DNA of 38,385 nucleotides from a virus (IMGVR_UViG_3300042879_002665:1-38385), one strand, 5' to 3'; counted from the first letter of the stretch, positions 28,574-35,511 are shown. A program made the numbers and translations. Notes: generated by a model not told the origin, from the sequence alone.

Positions 28574-28770
28574 GCCTCAGTGAATCATCTCTTCGTATTC
28601 ATTTAAAAATGTCATTTGATCTTTCATATTTACAAAAACTTGATATGACATTTGTAGAAACTATGATACCGTGGGAGAGAGATTTGTTCTTAGATCAACT
28701 GAGGCAGCACATAGAACAAGAAAATTTGAAGTACATGCAAGCAAAGGCAAGCAATGGCAGAAGGTTCTAA
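28534..28770 (+). CDS. -1 frame extension of gp26 (tail chaperone T-like part) or small ORF from ATG 28609
   Basis: The -1 frame relative to gp26 is open from 28534 to TAA 28768-28770. Read from the slip site it gives SIGLSESSLRIHLK followed by MSFDLSYLQKLDMTFVETMIPWERDLFLDQLRQHIEQEN and a short tail. The MIPWERDLFL..L...I..E pattern is the kind I associate with small conserved C-terminal parts of phage tail chaperones. An internal ATG at 28609 could start a 53-residue protein, but no Shine-Dalgarno precedes it. The frame overlaps the next gene by 17 bases. Both a frameshift product and a free small protein remain possible; the frameshift signals make the fusion more attractive. Confidence 0.7.
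   Translation, partial: RNFIERNQRFFSIGLSESSLRIHLKMSFDLSYLQKLDMTFVETMIPWERDLFLDQLRQHIEQENLKYMQAKASNGRRF
28561..28705 (+). promoter_or_regulatory. Candidate programmed -1 ribosomal frameshift signal
   Basis: T-TTT-TTT heptamer at 28561-28567 in the correct zero-frame phase, a 6-base spacer (CTATAG, which contains the zero-frame stop), then GCCTCAGT (28574-28581), exactly complementary to ACTGAGGC at 28698-28705. The 8-bp pairing spans about 116 bases, is GC-rich in AT-rich DNA, and could act as a long-range stimulator or the stem of a larger pseudoknot. Confidence 0.65.
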
Positions 28771-30610
28771 AACAAATACAAATAGAAATGCAGCAAATAG
28801 TTCTCTTAGAGATACTAATTTACTTGGTTCTAAAAGTTCAATAGATCGTTCTTCTGGCGGTTCATCGTATAGTGGTTCTTCTATATTTGGATCCGATACT
28901 TCAATTCCAGTATTACAAGCAAAAGATATTGATTTTCCAAATATAGAATCTTCAAAATCTGATGCAATTGAATTGTTAGAATTAAAATATGGAAGTGATT
29001 GGAGAGAAAAAGCACCAGCAAAAGATATTCAGAGAGCAAGAGATCTTACCAGATCGCAAAATGCAGAATCTGCAAGAGAGCAAAGATCAAATGATTTAAA
29101 TTCTAAAATAGAAACTAATAGAACAGAAAGACAACCATCTTTTCAATATGATGAAAAATCTGCTCGCGCAAATAGAGATAAAGTAGATCAAGCAAGAGCT
29201 ATCGAAACTGTTTCCCCAGAAGCAAAAGAATTGCTAATACTGAAATACGGGGAAGATTGGGAATCCAAAGCACCAGCAAATGACATCAGAAAAGCAACAG
29301 ATTTTACTAGATCTCAAAGAGCGCAAGGTGAAAGAGAACAAAGATCAAAAGAATTAAACTCTAATATAGAATCTAATAGATCTACCATAGAAACTAATAA
29401 GACAGAAAGACAACCACCTATTCAGTATGATGAAAAGTCAGAAAGAGCAAATAGAGATAAGGTAGATCAAGCAAGAGCTATCGAAACTGTCTCTCCAGAA
29501 GCAAAAGAACTTTTAATATTAAAATATGGAGAAGATTGGGAATCTAAAGCACCAGCAAATGACATTAGAAAAGCAACACAAATCTCTTCTTCTCAAAAAG
29601 CACAGGGCGAAAGAGAACAAAGATCAAAAGAATTAAACTCTAACATACAAACTACCAGAACAGAAAGACAACCATCTATTCAATATGATGAAAAAACTGC
29701 CCGTGCAAATAGAGATATTGCGGAAAGAGAAAAAATATTAACGGTGGTGAATGACGAGTCTTCCAAATTGCTGGAAATGAAATATGGAGAAACTTGGAGA
29801 AATGTAGCACCAGTTGATGATATGCGTAAAGCAGATCAAATGACTTCCTCGCAACAAGCACAGAGAGAGAGAAGTCTTAGATCATCTGAAATTACATCAA
29901 ACATTGAGACAGTAAGAATAGAACGAGAAGAAATAGAAAGACAAAAACAACTAGAATTGTTGGAACCAAAATCTTCTGATGGTTCTAGTTTAGAATCGCC
30001 AAGACCAGAACAAACAGTACCATTACCACAAAAATCATCACAACCAAGTCTACCAGAAACAATTCAGAAAAAACCAGCAGTGCAACCAAGCGTTTCCGTT
30101 GTTCCTCCAGAGCAACAAATAAAAGAAACAATAATAGAAAGAAATGCACAACCTGGAGATCTTACTGGTGTAACACCAGATGGAAGACAATTTACAGTAG
30201 ATAAAACTGGAAGAGTCACATATGGATCTCCACAATCTTCTAATACAGTTCAATCTCCAAGAATAAATGCAACTAATCCACAAACAAATCTTCAAATTGT
30301 CAAAGAAACTGAAAATAGTAGTTTAGCATTAGCAGAAAAAACTATTACAGAATACAATTCGAATAAATCAGAGTTTGAACACGAACAAGCAAAGGCACAA
30401 ATAAACTCCACAAATAGCATTAAAGACAGTTCAGAAGAAGAACGAAATAATATACAAAATGATTCTTTGTTAGATGTTCAATCTTCTCCATTGTTAAGTA
30501 GTATGGTAGACAAAGGAAAAAGATCTTATCCAAATATAAAAGAATCATTCAACAAACACATTGGAGTAAAAATGAACGACCCTCCAAGTTGGAGGGTCGC
30601 TCTAGGATAA
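28754..30610 (+). CDS. Repeat-containing hydrophilic protein in tape-measure position
   Basis: 618 residues with no membrane segment. The N-terminal 65 are Ser/Gly-rich. About four copies of an 80-90 residue repeat follow (about 68-150, 154-245, 250-332, 335-395), each with ELL-LKYG-DW, AP--DIRKA, Q-E-EQRS-EL-SNI, ERQP-IQYDEK and ANRD motifs. Repeats 2 and 3 are nearly identical at DNA level (29200-29300 and 29480-29580), indicating recent duplication. The rest is Pro/Ser/Gln-rich with LTGVTPDGRQFTVDKTGRVTYG near 460. The position directly after the gp26 and chaperone-like ORF is where tape-measure genes usually lie, and 618 residues is close to T4 gp29 (590). Sequence similarity to gp29 is not evident, so this role is a guess. 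AAAGG lies at a suitable distance before ATG 28754. Confidence 0.7.
   Translation: MAEGSKTNTNRNAANSSLRDTNLLGSKSSIDRSSGGSSYSGSSIFGSDTSIPVLQAKDIDFPNIESSKSDAIELLELKYGSDWREKAPAKDIQRARDLTRSQNAESAREQRSNDLNSKIETNRTERQPSFQYDEKSARANRDKVDQARAIETVSPEAKELLILKYGEDWESKAPANDIRKATDFTRSQRAQGEREQRSKELNSNIESNRSTIETNKTERQPPIQYDEKSERANRDKVDQARAIETVSPEAKELLILKYGEDWESKAPANDIRKATQISSSQKAQGEREQRSKELNSNIQTTRTERQPSIQYDEKTARANRDIAEREKILTVVNDESSKLLEMKYGETWRNVAPVDDMRKADQMTSSQQAQRERSLRSSEITSNIETVRIEREEIERQKQLELLEPKSSDGSSLESPRPEQTVPLPQKSSQPSLPETIQKKPAVQPSVSVVPPEQQIKETIIERNAQPGDLTGVTPDGRQFTVDKTGRVTYGSPQSSNTVQSPRINATNPQTNLQIVKETENSSLALAEKTITEYNSNKSEFEHEQAKAQINSTNSIKDSSEEERNNIQNDSLLDVQSSPLLSSMVDKGKRSYPNIKESFNKHIGVKMNDPPSWRVALG
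30577..30599. terminator. Bidirectional terminator-like hairpin inside the gene end
   Basis: Perfect 9-bp stem CGACCCTCC/GGAGGGTCG with loop AAGTT, placed within the last codons of the 618-residue gene and between two convergent genes. No clear T-run follows it on the plus strand, so termination efficiency is uncertain. Confidence 0.6.
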
Positions 30611-30626
30611 AGGAGAAAAACTTTAT

Positions 30627-31517
30627 TTAATCTTCTGCTAGTTTTTGGAAATAACTAAGTGCATCAGATTCTTCATCTTCTGGTTCAGGATCTGACTTCT
30701 TTGACTTGAGATTTGATTTCTTTTCCACCATTTCATCAAGTACATCCTCTGCCGTCTTCTGGTTGGAAGGAGCATTCGAACGAATATCACCACCAAGAAC
30801 CTCGTAGAGTCTCGCCTTAAGTTCGTCATACGACTTAAAGTTAGAAGCGTCTACGAGAGGAAGAAGTGAGTGCTGAGACTTCCAGATTCTTTCCAACTTG
30901 GAATCATCATCTGAAAGTGCAGACTGTGAATCAAACTTCGATGCATCGTAATTTGTATATCCACCTACCTTACGAATCTTGATGCGAAAGTTTGCTCCCT
31001 TCCAAAAATCAAATGGGTTGATTGCTTCTTCGTCCTGAAACTCTGGTTTCATGACTTGTTGAATCTTCTCAAAGATCTTGGTTCCAAACTTATAAAGGAA
31101 TACCTTTCCTTCGTTTTGTGGATTTGCTGGATCTGAAACAACATAAATGTTGGCAATGTATGTCAACTTGCGCTTGCGGACTCTTGCCAAATCCTTATCT
31201 GATTCAAGACCCGAATTCCACAATTGATTGTTCAACTCACCAACTGGATCTTTTTGTCCAATTGTTGTGAGAGAATTTTCAATATACCATCCACCAGTTC
31301 CCTGGAATGCGTGGTTATACAACTTAACCCAAGGAACATCCTCTCCATCTACTGGGGGAAGAAAACGAATGATGGCAAATCCGTTTCCTGTCTTATCTTG
31401 CTCTGGTCGCCAGAAGCGATCATCCTTATAGTCCTTAGTCTTTGTTTGATCTTCCATCTTTTTGATGAGATCTTCAATTCCCGACTTTGACTTCTTCTTC
31501 AAATCTGAAAAACCCAT
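30627..31517 (-). CDS. gp32: Single-stranded DNA-binding protein gp32
   Basis: 296 residues from ATG 31517; T4 gp32 has 301. An in-frame TTG at 31535 exists, but the ATG is preceded by AGGAG (short spacing) and gives the usual start MGFSDLKKKSK. Matching blocks: NGFAIIRFLPPVDGEDVPWVKLYNHAF (T4 NGQAVIRFLP...FAILVNHGF), WYIEN, KRKLTYIANIYVVSDPANPQNEGKVFLYKFG, FWKGANFRIKIRKVGGYTNYDASKF, and an acidic C-terminal tail (PEPEDEESDALSYFQKLAED) for protein contacts. The T4 zinc ligands (CPVC and neighbouring Cys) are absent: the same place reads NSLTTIGQKDPVGELNNQLWNS. gp32 coats ssDNA in replication, recombination and repair. Leader hairpins suggest autoregulation. Confidence 0.96.
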   Translation of the reverse strand: MGFSDLKKKSKSGIEDLIKKMEDQTKTKDYKDDRFWRPEQDKTGNGFAIIRFLPPVDGEDVPWVKLYNHAFQGTGGWYIENSLTTIGQKDPVGELNNQLWNSGLESDKDLARVRKRKLTYIANIYVVSDPANPQNEGKVFLYKFGTKIFEKIQQVMKPEFQDEEAINPFDFWKGANFRIKIRKVGGYTNYDASKFDSQSALSDDDSKLERIWKSQHSLLPLVDASNFKSYDELKARLYEVLGGDIRSNAPSNQKTAEDVLDEMVEKKSNLKSKKSDPEPEDEESDALSYFQKLAED

Positions 31518-31580
31518 AACTCCTACTTTCCCCAAGGAACTACCTTGGTCTTACAAGTAATCAGTGGGAACTCCCCACTT
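31518..31580 (-). promoter_or_regulatory. Structured gp32 mRNA leader with two hairpins
   Basis: From the predicted start near 31580 the leader folds into AGTGGG-GAGTT-CCCACT (31579-31563) and CCAAGG-TAGTT-CCTTGG (31548-31532), then GGAAAGTAGGAGTT before the ATG. Both stems are 6 bp with 5-base NAGTT loops, and GAGTT recurs next to the start codon. T4 gp32 represses its own translation through a structured leader, so this is a candidate operator. Confidence 0.6.
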
Positions 31581-31586
31581 CTTAGT

Positions 31587-31614
31587 ATTATATCAGTATT
31601 TATATGAATGTCAA
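31587..31614 (-). promoter_or_regulatory. Promoter for gp32 (sigma70-type with embedded late-type box)
   Basis: TTGACA (31614-31609), 16-base spacer, TATAAT (31592-31587), both hexamers exact. Inside the spacer lies TATAAATA (31604-31597), the T4 late-promoter box. The -35 overlaps the end of gp33, so gp32 can be expressed alone as well as from gp33 read-through. Confidence 0.8.
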
Positions 31615-31838
31615 GCAAAGGGTAATTTGTTTTTAACCTTTGGTAAGAAATTTAAATCCCTTGCTTCTGCTTCTAATTTTTCCAAAATTGGTTGATTTAG
31701 AAGTTTTGGTGCTTGAACAAAGTCGAATGAATATTGTTCAAATAAATTTAATATTGCATCCATGTAAGATGAATTTTTTTCCCTTACATAATTTTCAACT
31801 TTTTTAGAGAATTCTTCTTTTGTTAGTGTTATCAACAT
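31611..31838 (-). CDS. gp33: Late-transcription co-activator gp33
   Basis: 75 residues against 112 for T4 gp33. Core: YMDAILNLFEQYSFDFVQAPKLLNQPILEKLEAEARDLNFLPK and a LPFA end. This is the short gp33 form I recall from marine T4-like phages, and the gene lies immediately upstream of gp32, as in T4. In T4, gp33 sits on the beta-flap of host RNA polymerase and links it to the gp45 sliding clamp for late transcription. The ATG follows GAGGTT, with a TATAAT box directly before it, so a transcript from that promoter would have almost no leader. Confidence 0.85.
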   Translation of the reverse strand: MLITLTKEEFSKKVENYVREKNSSYMDAILNLFEQYSFDFVQAPKLLNQPILEKLEAEARDLNFLPKVKNKLPFA

Positions 31839-31844
31839 AACCTC

Positions 31845-31872
31845 ATTATAACATACTTTACTGAATAGTCAA
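31845..31872 (-). promoter_or_regulatory. Promoter for gp33, abutting the ribosome site
   Basis: TTGACT (31872-31867), 16-base spacer, TATAAT (31850-31845), then GAGGTT and ATG at 31838. The usual start point, 7 bases past the -10, would fall on the A of the start codon. Confidence 0.7.
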
Positions 31873-31907
31873 TCTATTACTTATATATACAAATAAAGGA
31901 AAATAAT

Positions 31908-33164
31908 ATGGCAAAATATACTGCCGATAACATTGAAATAACCATAGTAGACGGGACAGCAGTAATTGCAACAGATTATGGAACTAGTGGTTCTTCTGGG
32001 TTTACGGCAGCACATGCACAAATTGCAAAGGTTGCTTGGGGAAATGTTGATAGTACATATAGAGCAAGCGAAGAATATCCACTTCCAGTAAAGATATATG
32101 GAGTAACTGGTTCAACCTTTACCATCTCTGGGACAATTAGTGGAACTGGTGATTTTTATGTTCGTACAAATCCAACAATTCCACTAATTGTTAAGGGATC
32201 TACCTTCTCTACAGACGCACCTGTTGGAATAAGCGGTGCTGTCCAAGGAGTCTCTGGTGGAGTTGCTGTTGGTGTAACAGGAAGCGTGTCTGTTTTAAAC
32301 AATGTTGCAGTATTTGGAGTGAGTGGAGCAACTGCAATTGGAATAACTGGTGGTAGAAGATTAAATTCTGCCACAGACAGTGTAACTGTGTATGGAAATG
32401 TTGGAATAAGTGGTGGATTCCAATTACTAGCAGCGGATGATTCAGTTTCTGTTTATGGACCTGGTGGATCCACATGGATTCACACAAACATTTATTCTGG
32501 AAATACAGCAATAGGATTATCTGGAGATGCATTAAAGGTCGCCGTAACAAATACTGGATTCACTTTCAGCGTTTCCTTGTCATCGACTGTAGGAATAACA
32601 AATGACACATCAACTAGTGCAATAAGAATTCAAGGTTACACTGGTGCAACTGGAGGATATCCAGTAACCATTAAGGGAAGCATGGCAGGAGGAGCAGTAG
32701 AAGTTGCTGCAAATACTGCACTCCCAGTTGGTGTAACTGGAACCGTAATAATAGACGATGATGATCTATTAGATAAGATTGAAACACTAAAAACAAATAT
32801 TAATACTGTTGCAACAAATGCAGCATATGCTTTGGATATTTTGAATTTGGTGAATAGTGGTGGCAATGGTGCAAAAGTTGTAGTCAGTGCAATAACAAAA
32901 CCATCCAGAATCGTAAATGGACAAAAAGCATTAACATCAACACCAGTAAACATAAGTACAGATACATTAAAAACAGGAATAACATTAAAATCCCCAATAA
33001 CAAATACAGTTGACATTTTTATTGGAAATACTGTATCTGTATCTGCAACTACAGGATACATATTAAGTCCTGGCGAAAGTATCTTCTTGGAAGTTTCATC
33101 TTTAGCATCTATCTTTATCAGAACAGCAACTTCAACAGCAACACTGGCATACATTGGATCGTGA
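31908..33164 (+). CDS. Putative virion structural protein, Gly/Val/Thr beta-repeat
   Basis: 418 residues, ATG preceded by AAGGA at 8 bases. The first 60 residues have ADNIEITIVDGTAVIATDYG; the middle (about 80-260) is a run of short alternating segments such as VGISGAVQGVSGGVAVGVTGSVSV and VTVYGNVGISGG, suggesting a beta-helix or stacked beta-sheet fibre. A helical piece follows (DLLDKIETLKTNINTVATNAAYALDIL). The C-terminal 90 (TNTVDIFIGNTVSVSATTGYILSPGESIFLEVSSLASIFIRT) looks like the small beta-sandwich ends found in phage decoration or fibre proteins. It shares a GTGA overlap with the next gene and stands apart from the main fibre block. No T4 homologue is recognised. Confidence 0.65.
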   Translation: MAKYTADNIEITIVDGTAVIATDYGTSGSSGFTAAHAQIAKVAWGNVDSTYRASEEYPLPVKIYGVTGSTFTISGTISGTGDFYVRTNPTIPLIVKGSTFSTDAPVGISGAVQGVSGGVAVGVTGSVSVLNNVAVFGVSGATAIGITGGRRLNSATDSVTVYGNVGISGGFQLLAADDSVSVYGPGGSTWIHTNIYSGNTAIGLSGDALKVAVTNTGFTFSVSLSSTVGITNDTSTSAIRIQGYTGATGGYPVTIKGSMAGGAVEVAANTALPVGVTGTVIIDDDDLLDKIETLKTNINTVATNAAYALDILNLVNSGGNGAKVVVSAITKPSRIVNGQKALTSTPVNISTDTLKTGITLKSPITNTVDIFIGNTVSVSATTGYILSPGESIFLEVSSLASIFIRTATSTATLAYIGS

Positions 33165-34225
33165 ATAATCAAAATAGACAAAATCTTCAAAGAAAAAAGA
33201 AACAGGAAGACATAGATAAACTTGTCTTGACCAGATCTTCTTTGCTTTATGGTTTAGTAATTGAAAAATTTAAATCAGATAAAATCTCAATTAATCGTGG
33301 AGTAACATCTACTCCCACATTTATATTTTATTCGAACAATACAAAATGTTTTGTTGATTATACAAATCAATTAAATTCTGATGTTGAAACAAAAATAAGT
33401 GATTATTTTAATTCAATTAAACCTGGTACGACAGTAACATTAACAAATGCTTTATATCGTGATCCAGCATCCGACGAAATAGCAAATCTTAATGGGAATT
33501 TTGTTTTTAGACAAATAAACAATGGAATTGTATCTCTTGATGTAACATCAGTAGATTCTTTATCTACAAAAATCAACAGATATGATAAACGAAATTTTGA
33601 TGAAATACCTTATTTTACAGCAACCACTGTTAGTAAATATGGAACAAGTAAAACTATAATTAAAAATAGATTTGGAAAAAATACAAAAAATTCATTTAAT
33701 TATCTTGGAATCCTTCCTGGAGATTATATCAAAATTGAAAATACTCTTTCAAATCCAGCAAAAATTTTAGACATTAGTATAGATTCTGATGGAAATGAAT
33801 TCATTGTGATTGATAAAATTATAGACGAAGTTGATCTTACTAATTTACAAACAAAAGTTGATGTATATCTAGAAGTCAAAAATCGTTATAATGCATTTGT
33901 CGATACGAGAGAAGCAGAAAATGGATTTATTGGTGCGTGTATAATATACTCAAACGATGTTATAGTATCATGCACAGATAATAATACATTTTCACAATGT
34001 AATTTAAGAGCAAATTCATATGATAATTTAAGAACAGAAATCACATTTGATACTTTCTGTAGAACACCAGAGAATGACACCGCTGTTCAAACATCACAAA
34101 CAGATAGTTTAATACAACTAACCAGTACGCTTGCTTCTGCTTTGGCAAATGTTGGCAGTAATGTTTCTGGACCCATTTCCAAAAATGGCAATAGTAGAAA
34201 TAGTTTTTATGGAAGACCGTTTTAA
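33161..34225 (+). CDS. Unknown, probably structural protein
   Basis: 354 residues, GTG start at 33161 overlapping the upstream TGA as GTGA. The N-terminus is basic (NNQNRQNLQRKKKQEDIDKL), the centre is mixed alpha/beta with PYFTATTVSKYGTSKTIIKNRFG and LGILPGDYIKIENTL, and there are three cysteines near 262-301. The last 45 residues are Ser/Thr/Asn-rich with LIQLTSTLASALANVG and end NSRNSFYGRPF. Pairing with the beta-repeat gene upstream suggests they act together on the virion. I do not recognise the family. Its stop overlaps a convergent ORF by 4 bases. Confidence 0.6.
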   Translation: MNNQNRQNLQRKKKQEDIDKLVLTRSSLLYGLVIEKFKSDKISINRGVTSTPTFIFYSNNTKCFVDYTNQLNSDVETKISDYFNSIKPGTTVTLTNALYRDPASDEIANLNGNFVFRQINNGIVSLDVTSVDSLSTKINRYDKRNFDEIPYFTATTVSKYGTSKTIIKNRFGKNTKNSFNYLGILPGDYIKIENTLSNPAKILDISIDSDGNEFIVIDKIIDEVDLTNLQTKVDVYLEVKNRYNAFVDTREAENGFIGACIIYSNDVIVSCTDNNTFSQCNLRANSYDNLRTEITFDTFCRTPENDTAVQTSQTDSLIQLTSTLASALANVGSNVSGPISKNGNSRNSFYGRPF

Positions 34226-34440
34226 ATCATTTCTAGTTTTTGAATATTTAATTTAAATTTATCTAATAATAATTTATTGTTTAGATTAAAACAATCAAGA
34301 CTTCCATACAAAACACAAAGGGTTACGGTATCCATTGAGACACCGTAACCCTTTAATGTACACTCAGGTTGATTTTCTATAAATCTTTTAGGTCTACCAC
34401 TTAACTCATTGAATGAGTAAGTATATGTTGCCTTTAGCAT
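34222..34440 (-). CDS. Small unknown protein carrying an internal hairpin
   Basis: 72 residues from ATG 34440, preceded by AAAGG. The N-terminal half (MLKATYTYSFNELSGRPKRFIENQPECTLKGYGVSMDTVT) looks like real coding sequence; the remainder is less convincing. A perfect 13-bp hairpin lies in the middle of the frame and is followed on the minus strand by a T-rich stretch, so some transcripts may end there. Function unknown. Confidence 0.45.
   Translation of the reverse strand: MLKATYTYSFNELSGRPKRFIENQPECTLKGYGVSMDTVTLCVLYGSLDCFNLNNKLLLDKFKLNIQKLEMI
34317..34354. terminator. Perfect 13-bp inverted repeat, terminator-like
   Basis: AAAGGGTTACGGT (34317-34329) and ACCGTAACCCTTT (34342-34354) with a 12-base loop. 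On the minus strand it is followed by TTTGTGTTTTG. It could end leftward transcripts from 34440, or rightward ones coming past 34225. Confidence 0.6.
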
Positions 34441-34459
34441 CAACCTTTATTTATTAAAA

Positions 34460-34774
34460 TCACTTCTTACAAGTACGATTATCACAGGAACGATTGCATT
34501 CCCGAATGTCATCGCTAAGATCTCGCCTTAGCTCATCAATATGACGATACACAGCATCAATATCACGATAGAGATCTTCTCGTTCATGATCGATTTCTGT
34601 CTTTGTCTTCTGTGAGAAGATGAAAGTAAGGAATGCAGCAGACATAGCAAGCATTCCAACGATAGAGAAAGTGTTTGTTGCATCAGATGCAAGCTTATCT
34701 CCAGCAAAGAGTGTAAAAAGGTTTGCAAAAAAAGCAACACTTGCAAGTGACACAATAAGATTACGATTTGTCAT
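34460..34774 (-). CDS. Small two-helix membrane protein with coiled coil
   Basis: 104 residues from ATG 34774, which has a good GGAG 7 bases upstream; a longer frame to 34867 would run into the tRNA-Arg gene and is unlikely. Two hydrophobic stretches (LIVSLASVAFFANLFTLFAG, about 6-25; FSIVGMLAMSAAFLTFIFS, about 35-54) are followed by a charged helix with DHEREDLYRDIDAVYRHIDELRRDL and a Cys-containing end (ECNRSCDNRTCKK). The coiled coil probably lies in the cytoplasm. Roles such as a lysis accessory or superinfection function are possible but unsupported. Confidence 0.65.
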   Translation of the reverse strand: MTNRNLIVSLASVAFFANLFTLFAGDKLASDATNTFSIVGMLAMSAAFLTFIFSQKTKTEIDHEREDLYRDIDAVYRHIDELRRDLSDDIRECNRSCDNRTCKK

Positions 34775-34864
34775 AATATCTCCTTGATTGAATTGAGAGC
34801 TGTAAAAACGAGTAACACGAAACAATTTTGTTGGTTTTGTAAACATATATTTTTCAAACATAAG

Positions 34865-34938
34865 CATTCCCGAGAGGACTCGAACCTCTGACCATCGGTT
34901 TAGAAAACCGATGCTCTATCCAACTGAGCTACGGGAAC
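34865..34938 (-). tRNA. tRNA-Arg (anticodon TCT)
   Basis: Complete cloverleaf of 74 bases: acceptor GTTCCCG/CGGGAAT (one G-U), D arm GCTC...GAGC, anticodon stem TCGGT/ACCGA with loop TTTCTAA (anticodon TCT), T arm AGAGG-TTCGAGT-CCTCT. CCA is not encoded. It reads AGA, the arginine codon used heavily here. Confidence 0.96.
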
Positions 34939-34946
34939 ATGCCATC

Positions 34947-34975
34947 ATTATACCATGATGGTGGTCCCTTGTCAA
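34947..34975 (-). promoter_or_regulatory. Consensus sigma70 promoter for tRNA-Arg
   Basis: TTGACA (34975-34970), 17-base spacer, TATAAT (34952-34947), directly upstream of tRNA-Arg. Both hexamers and the spacing are ideal. Confidence 0.85.
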
Positions 34976-34978
34976 GTG

Positions 34979-35284
34979 TTAAACTGAAAGTTTAAGATTT
35001 GGTTCTACAATTTTCTTACTAGGAACTGCTAAATTATTTACGATAACATTTACAAAATGATTTTCTAGTTCCTGTTGTGGTTTAATTGTAAACATGACAT
35101 TTTTCTTATCCAATGTGATTCCACCATCAGTAATTGCATATGGCAACCATCGTGCTAGTAGCAATTTTCCTTCTGGGGATGGGATTAGAATTGATGGATT
35201 CTTTAAAGTAATTGAGGTTTCTGTCTCCTCAATATTTGCAATAACTTCTTCACCACTATTAAAACGAACAATCATCACACTCAT
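34979..35284 (-). CDS. Small beta-rich protein, possibly LSm-like
   Basis: 101 residues from ATG 35284 with AGGAG at 8 bases. The opening MSVMIVRFNSGEEVIANIEETETSITLKNPSILI, a short beta-barrel-like pattern (a GEEVIA turn followed by T-x-x-x-x-x-NP), recalls LSm-like folds in small phage proteins. The remainder, KNVMFTIKPQQELENHFVNVIVNN, is consistent with a compact cytoplasmic protein. Function is unknown; an RNA-binding role would be speculation. It is 5 bases after the preceding gene. Confidence 0.65.
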   Translation of the reverse strand: MSVMIVRFNSGEEVIANIEETETSITLKNPSILIPSPEGKLLLARWLPYAITDGGITLDKKNVMFTIKPQQELENHFVNVIVNNLAVPSKKIVEPNLKLSV

Positions 35285-35289
35285 TATAT

Positions 35290-35511
35290 TTACTCCTTGT
35301 TTTCTGAACATTTAAACATTATACGATCCCAAAATGTACACTTTGGTGGTTTTTCTATTGGCCAACATGTTGCACAATCATTTGGCATGAATTTTTGATT
35401 TTCAGGTTCTGTTGCTCTCAACACTCCCTTTTCTACTTCCTTCATAGTAAGGAGTAGATCTAAACAACGACCATCTTTAGTTGTTTGTACATGAATTAAT
35501 TCTTTTGCCAT
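35290..35511 (-). CDS. Small four-cysteine protein of unknown function
   Basis: 73 residues. MAKELIHVQTTKDGRCLDLLLTMKEVEKG, then CATCWPIEKPPKC and a last Cys in MFKCSENKE. The C-x-x-C plus two more cysteines could bind a metal. ATG 35511 is preceded by GGAGGT, which itself directly follows a TATAAT box. The family is not recognised. Confidence 0.65.
   Translation of the reverse strand: MAKELIHVQTTKDGRCLDLLLTMKEVEKGVLRATEPENQKFMPNDCATCWPIEKPPKCTFWDRIMFKCSENKE

Noticed and set aside
31518-31535. TTG start for gp32
   Set aside because: It would cut into the leader hairpin region; the ATG at 31517 gives the expected family start.
32636-33190. Minus-strand ORF opposite the beta-repeat gene
   Set aside because: Shadow of the plus-strand gene; low-complexity antisense of Thr/Val/Ala codons with no ribosome site.
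34775-34867. Longer start for the two-helix membrane protein
   Set aside because: The extension runs into tRNA-Arg, while ATG 34774 has a clear GGAG at correct spacing.
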